DNA from: Apium graveolens
Taxonomy: Eukaryota > Streptophyta > Magnoliopsida > Apiales > Apiaceae
Direction: 5' to 3'
DNA length: 64,000 bases
NCBI RefSeq assembly: GCF_009905375.1
Contig: NW_027420594.1
Span: 62,001 to 126,000, forward strand
Shown: positions 1 through 11,488 of the stretch, piece after piece
How positions within the stretch are numbered: position 1 is the first letter of the stretch
How the letters are laid out: each line of letters starts with the position of its first letter
Notes under the pieces: generated by a model
What the model saw: only the letters and a program-made list of their open reading frames with translations
What the model was told of the DNA's origin: nothing
Databases searched by the model: none
Program-made: the position numbers and the translations under genes

Positions 1-68
1 ACTCTAGAGGTTAAGTGTCAAGGCACAACTGCATTTATGTTAAATGTTTGCATAAGAAAAGTTAAAAA
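1..68. repeat. tail of the preceding repeat unit, with a deletion junction
   Basis: Bases 1-32 match the middle of the copia gag fragment (compare 7271-7302). The sequence then jumps to intron-like DNA found at about 17496 in U2. The joint falls in a shared TGC. Relative to U2 about 1.7 kb is missing, including the 3' half of copia gag, the CACTA-like end and the polypyrimidine tract. Confidence 0.75.
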
Positions 69-90
69 ATTACAAAGAAAGCTTACACGC

Positions 91-174
91 CTAGATTGAT
101 GAAGAGGAGAAAGAGAAGGGACTTGGAGCATTGATAAAGAGGACAAAGATAATGAACTTAAGAATTTTCATCAT
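91..174 (-). pseudogene. signal-peptide exon remnant of a secreted (glycine-rich?) protein
   Basis: On the minus strand a short frame opens with MMKILKFIIFVLFINAPSPF: a lysine, then a hydrophobic core, then an Asn-Ala site suited to signal-peptidase cleavage. It runs on through a serine stretch to a TAG at 91-93, just before GTAAGC (81-86 on the plus strand), a good 5' splice donor. It is followed on the minus strand by intron-like DNA. In U4/U5 and U7/U8 the same exon lies upstream of a glycine-rich exon on the same strand, which is why I link the two. The TAG would block splicing into an open frame, so this copy looks dead. The functional link is inference. Confidence 0.4.
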
Positions 175-587
175 TTTTTGTGGAACTTGTTGCAAATAAC
201 AAGAAAAAAATAATTCATGTCCAAATGTCTCCTAAGTAAGGTCACACACAAATATAAAATAAATTTAATAAGATAATTAAACAAATATGAACATAAATAT
301 AAATAATATGTGGGCTTCCTATCTATAATTTTTTGTTTTTTAATGTATCATGCATATTATTTATGAGGAACCAAAAATATAATATAAATATAACTAAATT
401 TGTTTTTCTTACCTTGACATATAATGTTGAAAAGGATAATTCTTGAAATGGAGGTCATGTAAAAATAAATACAAGTAACATTTCATGTCAACCTATATAC
501 ATATGTACAAGAAAAATAGGATACTTATTGTAGTGTTTTAATATTTATATATAATTTGTGGAAAAAATGCATAAGAAAGGAAAATGA

Positions 588-960
588 AGAAATTCAAATT
601 ATTACCTTAACCTTGGTAAACAACATCAATTCATGATACCCACCAAATGTTGTTAACCAAAATACTCTTTCATAGAAAATACAAATAACCCCAATTTATT
701 ATTTTAGAGCCATGTACTAGTTGCTTATATTAGGGTTTTACCTACCTTTTTCATATCCTCTATTTTGTAGGGCCCAATTATGTATCACTGATTTTAATGG
801 GCCTGATATAGTTTAAATTGTTTTTTGTTATAGTATCCTATTTTTATTACAAATTTCGAATTTTTTTACTTGTTATAAAAATATGATCTAACAAAGTGTG
901 CTCGGTATTATATAAATTAATTGGATGTACATGTACAAGCCTATAGGTAAACAAGTATTA
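588..960 (-). promoter_or_regulatory. promoter-like module, copy A (telo-box and site II motifs)
   Basis: Read on the minus strand, it has GGCCCA at 798-803, TTGGGCCC at 770-777 and a telo-box AAACCCTAA at 730-738. These motifs typically occur together in plant promoters of ribosomal-protein and growth genes. A possible leader ending in AAG/GTTAAGGTAA follows near 605-620. The signal-peptide exon lies about 420 bases downstream on the same strand. A diverged second copy lies at 1231-1645. The promoter role is inferred from the motifs only. Confidence 0.4.
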
Positions 961-1230
961 ACTTTTAATAACAACCACGTGTTAGTACCTAATTCTAGAG
1001 GAAGCTTGATAAAACCTAGTAACTTCTAATAATAACGAGTGGTTTGATTGTACTTTTTATCCTTTTATTATATTTTAAATATCGCAAAATTATTCTTTTA
1101 CATAGATTAGGAACACATATTAAAATATATTTTATATTTTTAAAATGATTTACAGCCTTTTCACTTTTTTACACATAACAATACCCTTTTATAGAACAAT
1201 AGTATTTCTTAGCCAACATGAAGAAACAAT

Positions 1231-1645
1231 GAAATTCAAATTATTACCTTAATCTTGTTAAACAACATCAATTCATGATAACCTCAAAATCTTGTTGGAG
1301 AACCAAAATACTCTTTCATATCAAAATACTCTTTCATAGAAAATAAAAATAATGCCAAATTATTATTTTCTAACCATGTATAAGTTCATTTCTCATATCA
1401 GGGTTTTACCTACCTTTTTTATATCCTATCTTTTATAGGGCCCAATTGTATATGATGGGTTTTAATGTGGGGAATACAGTTTAAATTGTTTCTCTATTTT
1501 AGTATCAATTTCTTATTACAAATTTCGAATTCTTTTCCTTCTATAAAAATAAGATCTAACAAAGTGTGCTCCATGTATTATATAAATTAATTCGATGTAT
1601 ATTTACAAGCTAATAGGTAAAGAAGTATTACTCTAATTTATTTTG
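1231..1645 (-). repeat. promoter-like module, copy B
   Basis: This is a diverged copy of 588-960, with the same order of blocks from AAATTCAAATTATTACCTTA to the last GTATTA. Its telo-box is changed to AAACCCTGA and one site II motif is lost. The GGGCCCAATT block remains. Here the two copies are about 645 bases apart. In U6 and U7, which keep the intervening 1.5 kb, they are about 2.2 kb apart. Confidence 0.7.
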
Positions 1646-2064
1646 TATTGTAAACAAAATGACATTCTAAATATCAAGTGGTAGCATTGTATAAAAATTC
1701 AACTTAAAAATGATATTTTCTCAAAAATTTTAATTTTTTAGTGATATTATTTATAAAATCCCCACTAACCTCAACTAGCACTAATATAAGTACTACTACA
1801 ACCCTAACTAACAATAATATAAGCACTACTACAATAGATTCAAGTCTAAAAAACCGTCTCACTATAATGCACATATTTATTGTCATATACAAATTAATAT
1901 TTATTTTATAACAACATTAAATCAAATTAAATTTTTAGAGGTATAAGATACAATACAAAATTTTTGACACACAAGTTATACATTTGAGAAAAATGATACA
2001 GCTTTTAAAAAAAATTACTAATTGCTTTATTTATTTAATCAATGGAATTAAAAGGAATGATAAA

Positions 2065-2673
2065 ATGAATTTCTTGCACCAATTCGAGATCCAACAAAAA
2101 TTCAGCTCTTTGGTCATCCTCAAGGCAATGGGGTGATTAAGAAACAAATAAGATTATTTTCGATGGAATCAAAGAGAGGTTGGGCGAAGCCAAAGATTTA
2201 TTGGGTGAAGAATTGTGATGGGTCTTGTGGGCTTATCGGATAACCCCAAGACCATCCACGATCGAAATGCTTTTTAGATTTTCAACTTACCGCACCAAAG
2301 TATTTAATTTGTAAAGCAACGAAGTTGGCTTAAGAGCCAATATAGACCTTCTTGAAGAAGAAAGCGAAGTAGCTCGCCATAGAAACCTCAAATACCAACT
2401 TCAGGAAACCCAGTATTATGATTAGTGTGTAAAGGAGCACACTTTCATTGTCGATTACCTAGTGATAAGGAAGTAGCAATTTCAATGTCCGCTATGCAAG
2501 GAAAACATCAGGCAAATTGGAGAGACCCTTACTTTGTAGTTGAAATCATAAGGCCGGGAACCTATAAGCTAAAGACTTTGGAATGCGAACCTATTAAAAA
2601 CACTTGGTACACTTCCAGATTCCGGAAATTTTTCCAGTACACCTCTCTAAAGCCTTCCTGTTTATTTATTTAG
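2065..2673 (+). pseudogene. Ty3/gypsy integrase C-terminus and pol 3' end (IN-B)
   Basis: The translation in shifting frames shows the end of a Tat-like gypsy pol. It has the HPQGNG motif of the integrase core, WVLWAYRITPRPST, the LRANIDLLEEESEVA helix, and YYD before the C-terminal domain (2425-2673) with NWRDPYFVVEIIRPGTYKLK and a final RKFFQ. That last motif is the usual pol C-terminus of this lineage. A TGA follows EEL and another stop breaks the frame after VFNL. The catalytic core is absent upstream. No LTR is seen next to it; the sequence runs within about 350 bases into a gag 3' end. Dead fragment. Confidence 0.8.
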
Positions 2674-3017
2674 GATTATTAAATTCAGTCATTTACTTTA
2701 GTAATGCAATTTGAATCTCCTAATGGTGAAGCATGTAAGACATTATATGAATTTCCAATTTCAATAAAATTTATATGTTTTTCCCTTTTTATTCTCAATT
2801 TATGATTATATCCCAAAGTCCATGAATGGTATATATATGAGGTATAAGAACATTTGAAGGAAGATGGAGATTCTGGAGGGATATAGGGAGCCCCGAAGAG
2901 GTGACCGTAGCCGGCTGTCAAGCCACTACGAATACTCCCGAAATGAATCAAATGGTTAATGATAAGAAGGAAATGGATTGAGGCTTGGAAAGGCAAAGAG
3001 TTAGATAATTGATTGCG

Positions 3018-4095
3018 TTTACACCACTTAATGCGCTGATTTCCAAAATTTTCCACTAAATGAAAGGCACCCCAGTTTTCTTCCGACCAGCTAAAATTAA
3101 GATGGCCAACCACAAGAAGAGTTCCTGATATGTATTGTTACTACCAACAATATAATGAGCAAAATAGTGATGAATGTTTTTACTTGAAGAAGCTGATTGA
3201 AAAAATGATCAAGGCTGAAGAACTCAATGAATTTCTAAGAGACCCGAGGGATGAGTTGAGCTGAATGAGACAAGGAACACAGAGCCCAAAATGAGATATC
3301 AGGGAGAGGTGAAGACAAATTCGGGAAGCAATAACCTTTGAGTTGACAGTGAAAATTTGAAGAAAAGGTACGCTCGTCAAGTTTATAATTTATACCAGTT
3401 CAACCCTTCTAGATAGACTATGTCGCTCTCCTTCAATAAAGAGGACTACAAGGATGTCATATAACCTTATGGAGATCCGCTGATAATCCACCATGTCATC
3501 AGGGAAATAATATATGGAAAGTGTTAGTAGAGGAAGGGAGTTCAGTTAATATCTTATTTTATCGGACGTATAGCAAAATGAACCTAGCTGGACTACAGGT
3601 CGAGCCATGTCATGAGGTACCTCTTGAGGCCTTCGACGGACTGCATATACCTTGTGAATGTACGATTACTTTACATATTAGTACCAATAAAATGTCATAT
3701 AGGTAAAATTCTACATCGTAAAATAAGTAAAATTCTACATCGTAAGATTCTAAAATACCCTACAACGCACTCCTAGGACAACCATTCTTTTTGGCCTTCC
3801 AAGCTATTGGGTCAATCCCCAATCTCAAGATGTAGTACCCAACTGAGAAGGGAGTCGGGGAAATGAGAGAAGACCAGGGGACAACAAGAATCATCATGCT
3901 TAAAAATCTCGACAAAGATCAAGATTATGAAGAGAATGACACCGGTGGTGAAAGCAAGCATTCGGAGGCCAAACCCAATGGAAATAAGCAATTGTTAAAC
4001 ATTGAACTAGAAAAACTCTAGGCTGACCTATCTTGCACAATTGTGGAGCCCACCACCGAAGGGGAGTAAGTTAAAGTATATGTTAGATGTTCCAC
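3018..4095 (+). pseudogene. Ty3/gypsy gag 3' end, protease and pre-RT spacer
   Basis: It begins with FTPLNA, typical of the gag region before the zinc-knuckle-like motif. Next comes MYCYYQQYNEQNSDECFYLK, then an EELNEFLRDPRDEL stretch (about 3090-3260). The retropepsin segment is at about 3518-3706 (VLVEEGSSVNILFYRTYSKM), with Glu where the catalytic Asp is expected. The pre-RT spacer is at about 3830-4095, with YPTEKGVGEMREDQ. U1 alone has an extra T after AAGAGTTCC near 3125, which shifts the frame in the knuckle. Further stops are shared with all other copies. The reverse transcriptase is absent. The order integrase then gag is opposite to a normal element. Confidence 0.75.
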
Positions 4096-4364
4096 TAATG
4101 ATTCTCCAATATTGCTTGGCAAGCATAATTGTATGGAAGTTCCTCAAACTCCTAACTCTCAGACCACCACTATATTGACATTTCAAGATATTTTCGTGGT
4201 TTATCAATTCAATTTCTTCAACCCCCGGGATGTGACATACGAGTTTTCAATTATCAGCACAAGTATTAGGACTAAAGAACACAGTAGACTTAACATAATT
4301 GACTACTTGTCCAGACAAACGCCCACACCTCTATAAAATACACTTCATATTCCTTGCGTCTACA

Positions 4365-5095
4365 CTCGTTGCTTGAAAAAGAAAAAATAATCATCACCAA
4401 ATAACACATGGGAGATACTTGGAGCTCCTCTAGAAACCTTAACTCCATGAAGCATACATGTTTCTTCTAACTTTCTAATGATAGATTTAAACCTTCCGCG
4501 CATAGAATATACAAGTAGGGAGAGATTGGATCTCCATGTCGAAGTCACCGTTGCGGATGCACATCAACAAAAATTCCACTACTGTGTACAAAACTATACG
4601 AGAATTTCAGAACACATATCATAGTCCTAGAAATCCAGGCTCAATGCAAACCAAATTTATGCAATATTTGTTTAATAAATCTTTATTCCAACCTATCTTA
4701 TGCCTTAAAAATATAAATTTTTAAACCAACCACGTCCTTTTTTCCCTATGACTTCAAATGCAATCATTTCATTATAATTTAATAGCATCCCTTCATTAAA
4801 AGCACTTTGTTTGTTAAACATTATCGAGTTTAAACATCATTTAAACTTATTCTCCAGCACCTTAGATAATATACGCATCAGAACATTATCAAGAGAGATT
4901 GGTCGAATATCTAAATAAGATGTATAAGCGTAAGATTTAGTTCCCTTGGCCCATGTTCTCATGTTCTGTATCAAAGAAAGTCCCACAAAATTGAACAACA
5001 TATCTTCTAACAATATTCCAATAAGTTTGAAAAATTTCGGCTTCAACCCATGTGGACCCGGTGACTTATCTTGATGCATGACAAAGTCTACAATT
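4365..5095 (-). pseudogene. L1-type LINE reverse-transcriptase fragment, antisense
   Basis: Read on the minus strand from 5095, it shows HQDKSPGPHGLKPKFFKLI, then DIRPISLDNVLMRILSKVLE. A damaged stretch follows with the palm A motif missing. Then come, in a shifted frame, GDPISPYL (about 4495-4530), HGVKVSRGAPSISHVLFGDD and FFFFK. FGDD stands where L1 elements usually have FADD, the catalytic pair of the palm. Several stops and at least two frameshifts make it inactive. The order of motifs is collinear, so it is one truncated insertion. Confidence 0.75.
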
Positions 5096-5189
5096 TTTGG
5101 ATCTCAACCTCCAATATATTTCTTGCCATCTACAAACCCATGTTCTATGTTAAATGCAGTAAAAATAGATATTTCTTCCATTAATTGTC

Positions 5190-5935
5190 ATTTGCCAAAT
5201 ATTTTCTAACACTTAAAAAACTTTTAAGCATTCAGTGCATTTTTAGAGGTTTAGTATTTTTACTTCTTATGTAATTTGTTTGTCTTATATATTTTATAAT
5301 TCTTTCTATCTCTATTGTTATATGCTTTAATTTTTATGTTCTATATTTTTATAAATTGTATAATGTTCTGTATTTTTAATAAATTAAATTTCTTTAAATA
5401 TATGATTTAATTTTGTTTAACATCATTTTTGAGATCTATATATTATTTTTTGTTCTCTAATTGTGTTTTTTGCAACTTATTTATATTTTGTAATGAAATT
5501 AAAAATGTTAAGTGTATGTTTAATATTACATATCAATATTGAAATTTAATGTGTAAGGTAAATTTCTTGGAGTTTGAATTTTCAATATTTTTTAATACTT
5601 TAAATAACTTTTAAACATTTTATATTTTTTCACATTTTCTATATTTTGATATGTGTTGTAATTCTTTGAATTATGTACTTCCTTCCGTTTTTCTATTTAT
5701 TATATGCTCTATTTTTCATGTTCTATATTTTATACATTGTATTTTATGTAATGTTTTTGAAATAAAGTAAAATATAAATAAATATATGATTTAAGTTTAT
5801 AAGCATTCATTTTAGCGTTTATATATTATTTTATGTTGTATAGTTGTTTTTTGTATAAAATATTTATATATGTGTTCAATATAATTTTAATACAATTATT
5901 AAAGTTTAATTTGTTAGGTAAAATTTTAAATCTAT
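5190..5935. repeat. AT-rich diverged tandem repeat, period about 360
   Basis: Two diverged direct copies lie end to end. AATTTAATGTGTAAGGTAAA at 5542 recurs as AGTTTAATTTGTTAGGTAAA at 5902, and the TATATGATTTAA and ATGTTCTATA blocks recur in the same order. There is no coding signal. Copies lie at about 13661-14406, 22632-23350, 50095-50835 and 60535-61270. Confidence 0.6.
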
Positions 5936-6089
5936 GAAATGCACAATAAGAACAAAACAGAATATAAATAGAGAATGAATTAAAGAAAGAAATGATGAGT
6001 TAGAGAACAAACCTTCATGATTGTGGGTGAGTTACTAGGTTACCATTAAAATTGGGTTATGGTTAAACCTTCATCAATCATCTAGATGA

Positions 6090-6535
6090 AGGTTCATAGA
6101 ACCCAATAACTTTTATTAATAACTACTTATTATTTTGAATAAATTAATAACCACTTGTTAATAACAAATTTTAGAGGAAGGTTCACACAAACTAGTAACT
6201 TTTAATATTAACCATAGGCTATGAACTAATTGTACTTTTTTTGTTCTTTTTCTTAAGGAACTCATTTCTCTATTTTTTTATCTTTTTATTGTTTTTAAAT
6301 TTTGAAAAATTATTCCTTTATACGCATGATGAAAACATATCAAAAATATATATTATATTTTTAAAATGATTTACAATTTTTATGGTAGAATTTTATAAGA
6401 GCTGAGACATCTTTAAAATCATATAAAGAGCCTAAGGTTTATCAACTATTTGGAGAACCTGAAATTCTTCGTGAGCTGCTTTTGGGAAGTACATCTCCTG
6501 CAAGTGACAAATCCTATTGTGAACATGGGTTCATC
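6090..6535. repeat. common 3' flank with an internal homologue of 960-1160
   Basis: The block GAAGGTTCATAGAACCCAAT through TTTTTAAAATGATTTACA at 6380 is a diverged direct copy of about 960-1160. The following bases to GTTCATCCTCT (6535) are shared by every unit, including those with the glycine-rich gene, where they lie downstream of its stop. So this is probably old 3' flanking DNA of that gene. Confidence 0.5.
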
Positions 6536-6941
6536 CTCTAGAAATATGTAGTAAATTTTAAAAAAAATAATAAAAAAGGAGACCAAAATCTAAATTCAAA
6601 GTGTAGTCCAGTCCAGAAACCTAATTTTTGTCCAACCCCACAACCTACCCCATATGGGTCTAAATTGAGCTATTTCATGAATATTCAAAAATGGATAACA
6701 AAGACAAAACTTCAAAAAAATTCATGTCAGAAGAAATTGATGTATTAGTATATAACTAATAGAAGCTCTCAAGGATAGTTGCACATCCTCTGAGAGAGCC
6801 TTAATCAACTTTTATCCATTAATATAAAAATTGTTCTTCATTATTCAGTACCTAATTCGATATAATAATCATTAATGGAAGATAAAAAAAACTCAAGAAA
6901 ATCTCCCACCACCACTAGCAACAAACCAAATCAACCATAAT

Positions 6942-8152
6942 ATGAACATATATGAATCCATCAAATTTCTAATCTTGAAGATTAATGAATATCCTTTCTT
7001 GAAAGTCAAGATGGCCATATGTTTGGAGGCAACAAATCCTAAATACTTGAACATGATGTATGATGGACCTCATAGGCCCATGAAACTAGTTGTTGTTATT
7101 CTTGATCAAGAAAACAATATGGTTGTAAAGGATAAAAAGGATTACTATCATGGGAATCTTTAATCTATTATGAAAAATATAAAACTTGGACATCTTTTGC
7201 ATAACAGTCTAGACAGTATGATATCCAATGGGGTGATTGGATGCAAAAAAGCCAAGGAAATTTGAGACACTTTAGAGGTTAAGTGTCAAGGCACAACTGC
7301 TATCAAGAAGAATGGAAGGACAATACTCACTCACGAGTATGATCACTTTGACTCAAAAGTTGATGAGTCTTTGACTGAAATCTATGATATATTTCGGAAA
7401 TTGTTGAATGATTTATCACTTGTTGATAAAAAGTATGATCCAAAAGATTCGAACTTGAAGTTTCTTCTTGTACTCCCTGAAAAGTGGGACTTGAAAGTTA
7501 TATCAATAAGGGATAACTATGTTCTTGAAGATACATCTCTAGATGAGATATATATAGAATGCTGAAAACTCGTGAACTGAAGATCGAGCAGGAAAATAAG
7601 TGAAAAGGGCGAAGGACAAGACATGTTACTCCCACGTTTAAAGAAAATCCAAGAGAGAAATCTGTAAGAAAGAACCATTTCGAAACGAAAGGCCATAATT
7701 GCAAAGTCTGATACCGAGTCATCAAATACTGATGATGACTCAAACTCTAATAATTATTCAGACACTAAAAGGGATCATGATAATGATGAAAATATCCTAC
7801 AGATGGCTGCTCTCCTAGTTAAAAGCTTTATAAATCTGGGCTATAAGGATTTCAAGAAAGAAAAGAGTTTTTCAGAAAAGGCTATAGTTCCTCAGACTCT
7901 GATAAAAGGAATTAGAGAAAAATTATGGGAAGAAGTCAAGGTCTGGGAAAATTACGAAGTCAAAGATCAAGTTTTATAATTAAGATGGAGTTGGACACTT
8001 TGCAGCATATTATAGAAAGCTAAAAATTAAGAAGAAGCAAGCCTTGATCATGAGGAATAAGAATTGGGATGATATATTAGAATATGTACAAAATATGTTA
8101 TCAAGGAAATTGTTGATAGTAAACTTGATGCTACCGAGATGAAGGAACCTCA
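6942..8152 (+). pseudogene. Ty1/copia gag pseudogene (UBN2 type)
   Basis: The start MNIYESIKFLILKINEYPFL and the motif AICLEATNPKYLNMMYDGP match the N-terminus of copia gag proteins. It continues through GHLLHNSLDSMISNGVIGC, then DESLTEIYDIFRKLLNDLSL and KFLLVLPEKWDLKVISIRDN. Next is an acidic linker AKSDTESSNTDDDSNS, and the region of the zinc knuckle near 7980-8050 where the cysteines are gone. Stops follow HGNL and KEI and break the frame near 7560. Nothing of protease, integrase or RT follows. The last recognisable gag base is about 10 bases before the CACTA-like end. Confidence 0.8.
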
Positions 8153-8159
8153 AACTACT

Positions 8160-8295
8160 CACTACTAAAAATAGTAGATACAACATCGATTCTTAAACAT
8201 CGGCATGTAATGCACCCGATATTAAAAGTCTGTTTAACATCCGTTTATAAATAAGCGATGTTGAATAGAAATGCAGATATCGATTTCCCATACTA
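8160..8295 (+). mobile_element. possible CACTA transposon end
   Basis: It starts CACTACTAAAAATAGTAG and is followed by a cluster of ACATCG-type short motifs in both orientations (ACATCGATT, ACATCGGCA, GCGATGTTG). CACTA elements begin with CACTA and carry such subterminal repeats. I found no matching inverted end in the window and no transposase, so it is at best a one-sided relic. Confidence 0.35.
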
Positions 8296-8397
8296 GCCGT
8301 TTTCTATGATCAAAAATGAAAAAGGCCAAATATATGCTTCGAACTTTGACATAGACTGATTTTTTAACCCTTTTAATGGCTACTTTTAAATAAATAA

Positions 8398-8673
8398 AAA
8401 ATGACTTATCCTCTTTACCCTCAGTTTCAGTACACTTTCCCCCTTTAATTTTAACAAATTATTTCCCCTTTTTATTCCCCCTTTTCCAAAATATCTCTCA
8501 CCTATTTCCCCTCTTTCTCTCTGCTAGCCTCATCTTTCTCACCGTCTCTTTCTCGTCTTTCTCACCTTTCATCTCTCTTTCATCACTCATATCTCTCTCA
8601 TCTCTCCCCTCTTTCTCTCATATCTTAAAAATCTCAGTCATGTCTCATCTTTTTCTCTCCTTTCTCATAAACC
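8398..8673 (+). repeat. polypyrimidine tract
   Basis: About 250 bases are almost entirely C and T, rich in CTCTCTTT and CATCTCTC, with little repeat regularity. The tract could be a leader of a lost gene or element. It follows the CACTA-like end in every unit that has it. Confidence 0.6.
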
Positions 8674-10535
8674 TTAAAAATAATTCATGTCCAAATGTCT
8701 CCTAAGTAAGGTCACACATAAATATAAAATAAATTTAATAAGATAATTAAACAAATATGAACATAAATATAAATAATATGTGGGCTTCCTATCTATATTT
8801 TTTTGTTTTTTTAATGTATCATGCATATTATTTATGAGGAACAAAAAATATAATATAAATATAATTGAATTTATTTTTCTTACCTTGACATATAATGTTG
8901 AAAAGGATAATTCTTGAAATGGAGGTCATGTAAAAACAAATACAAGTGACATTTCATATCAACCTACATACATATGTACAAGAAAAATAGGATACTTATT
9001 CTAGTGTTTTAATATTTATATATAATTTGTGAAAAAAACGCATAAGAAAGGAAATTGAAGAAATTCAAATTATTACCTTAACCTTGGTAAACAACATCAA
9101 TTCATGATAACCACCAAATGTTGTTAACCAAAATACTCTTTCATAGAAAATACAAATAACACCAATTTATTATTTTAGAGCCATGTACAAGTTGCTTATA
9201 TTAGGGTTTTACCTACCTTTTTCATATCCTCTATTTTGTAGGGCCCAATTATGTATCAGTGATTTTAATGGGCCTGATATAGTTTAAATTATTTTTTGTT
9301 ATAGTATCCTATTCTTATTACAAATTTCGAATTTTTTTACTTTTTATAAAAATATGATCTAACAAAGTGTGCTCAGTATTATATAAATTAATTGGATGTA
9401 CATGTACAAGCCTATAGGTAAACAAGTATTAACTTTTAATAACAACCACGTGTTAGTACCTAATTCTAGAGGAAGCTTGATAAAACCTAGTAACTTCTAA
9501 TAATAACTAGTGGTTTGATTGTACTTTTTATCCTTTTATTATATTTTAAATATCGCAAAATTATTCTTTTACATAGATTAGGAACACATATTAAAATATA
9601 TTTTATATTTTTAAAATGATTTACAGCCTTTTCACTTTTTTACACATAACAATACCCTTTTATAGAACAATAGTATTTCTTAGCCAACATGAAGAAACAA
9701 TGAAATTCAAATTATTACCTTAATCTTGTTAAACAACATCAATTCATGATAACCTCAAAATCTTGTGGGAGAACCAAAATACTCTTTCATATCAAAATAC
9801 TCTTTCATAGAAAATAAAAATAATGCCAAATTATTATTTTCTAACAATGTATAAGTTCATTTCTCATATCAGGGTTTTACCTACCTTTTTTATATCCTAT
9901 CTTTTATAGGGCCTAATTGTATATGATGGGTTTTAATGTGGGGAATACAGTTTAAATTGTTTCTCTATTTTAGTATCAATTTCTTATTACAAATTTCGAA
10001 TTCTTTTCCTTCTATAAAAATAAGATCTAACAAAGTGTGCTCCATGTATTATATAAATTAATTCGATGTATATTTACAAGCTAATAGGTAAAGAAGTATT
10101 ACTCTAATTTATTTTGTATTGTAAACAAAATGACATTCTAAATATCAAGTGGTAGCATTGTATAAAAATTCAACTTAAAAATGATATTTTCTCAAAAATT
10201 TTAATTTTTTTAGTGATATTATTTATAAAATCCCCACTAACCTCAACTAGCACTAATATAAGTACTACTACAACCCTAACTAACAATAATATAAGCACTA
10301 CTACAATAGATTCAAGTCTAAAAAACCTCTCACTATAATGCACATATTTATTGTCATATACAAATTAATATTTATTTTATAACAACATTAAATCAAATTA
10401 AATTTTTAGAGGTATAAGATACAATACAAAATTTTTGACACACAAGTTATACATTTGAGAAAAATGATACAGCTTTTAAAAAAATTTACTAATTGCTTTA
10501 TTTATTTAATCAATGGAATTAAAAGGAATGATAAA

Positions 10536-11144
10536 ATGAATTTCTTGCACCAATTCGAGATCCAACAAAAATTCAGCTCTTTGGTCATCCTCAAGGCAAT
10601 GGGGTGATTAAGAAACAAATAAGATTATTTTCAATGGAATCAAATAGAGGTTGGGCGAAGCCAAAGATTTATTGGGTGAAGAATTGTGATGGGTCTTGTG
10701 GGCTTATCGGATAACCCCAAGACCATCCACGATCGAAATGCTTTTTAGATTATCAACTTACCGCACCAAAGTATTTAATTTGTAAAGCAACGAAGTTGGC
10801 TTAAGAGCCAATATAGACCTTCTTGAAGAAGAAAGCGAAGTAGCTCGCCATAGAAACCTCAAATACCAACTTCAGGAAACCCAGTATTATGATTAGTGTG
10901 TAAAGGAGCACACTTTCATTGTCGATTACCTAGTGATAAGGAAGTAGCAATTTCAATGTCCGCTATGCAAGGAAAACATCAGGCAAATTGGAGAGACCCT
11001 TACTTTGTAGTTGAAATCATAAGGCCGGGAACCTATAAGCTAAAGACTTTGGAATGCGAACCTATTAAAAACACTTGGTACACTTCCAGATTCCGGAAAT
11101 TTTTCCAGTACACCTCTCTAAAGGCTTCCTGTTTATTTATTTAG
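10536..11144 (+). pseudogene. Ty3/gypsy integrase C-terminus and pol 3' end (IN-B), U2
   Basis: Same structure as 2065-2673, with HPQGNG, WVLWAYR and the C-terminal domain to RKFFQ. The stops sit at the same codons as in U1, including TGA after EEL. It differs from U1 at a few bases: CTAAAGGCT near the end gives Ala for Pro, and AATAGAGG replaces AAGAGAGG near 10642. Confidence 0.8.
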
Positions 11145-11488
11145 GATTATTAAATTCAGTCATTTACTTTAGTAATGCAATTTGAATCTCCTAATGGTGA
11201 AGCATGTAGGACATTATATGAATTTCCAATTTCAATAAAATTTATATGTTTTTCCCTTTTTATTCTCAATTTATGATTAAATCCCAAAGTCCATGAATGG
11301 TATATATATGAGGTGTAAGAACATTTGAAGGAAGATGGAGATTCTGGAGGGATATAGGGAGCCCCGAAGAGGTGACCGTAGCCGGCTGTCAAGCCACTAC
11401 GAATACTCCCGAAATGAATCAAATGGTTAATGATAAGAAGGAAACGGATTGAGGCTTGGAAAGGCAAAGAGTTAGATAATTGATTGCG

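Larger units (their letters stand above)
69..8673 (+). repeat. tandem composite unit U1
   Basis: This unit matches U2 at a constant offset of 8471-8472 bases and U3 at 17442-17443 bases. It lacks the 1.5 kb block holding IN-A: its right end joins directly through a shared TATTAA near 960. At its right edge about 500 bases present in U2 (17154-17650) are missing at 8673/8674, which explains the shorter spacing. The content is listed in the entries below. U1, U2 and U3 differ by scattered single bases only, so they are the youngest part of the array. Confidence 0.9.

Noticed and set aside
2685..3113. 142-165 residue frames on the minus strand (also at 11156, 20128, 47590, 58039)
   Set aside because: They lie antisense to recognisable gypsy gag wording (FTPLNA to the knuckle) and match no family I know. 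They are open by chance and repeated because the unit is repeated.
4112..4336. 74-residue frame LLGKHNCMEVPQTPNSQ present in five units
   Set aside because: It follows the gypsy pre-RT spacer and may be a damaged remnant, but I could not match it to any part of pol, so no function is given.
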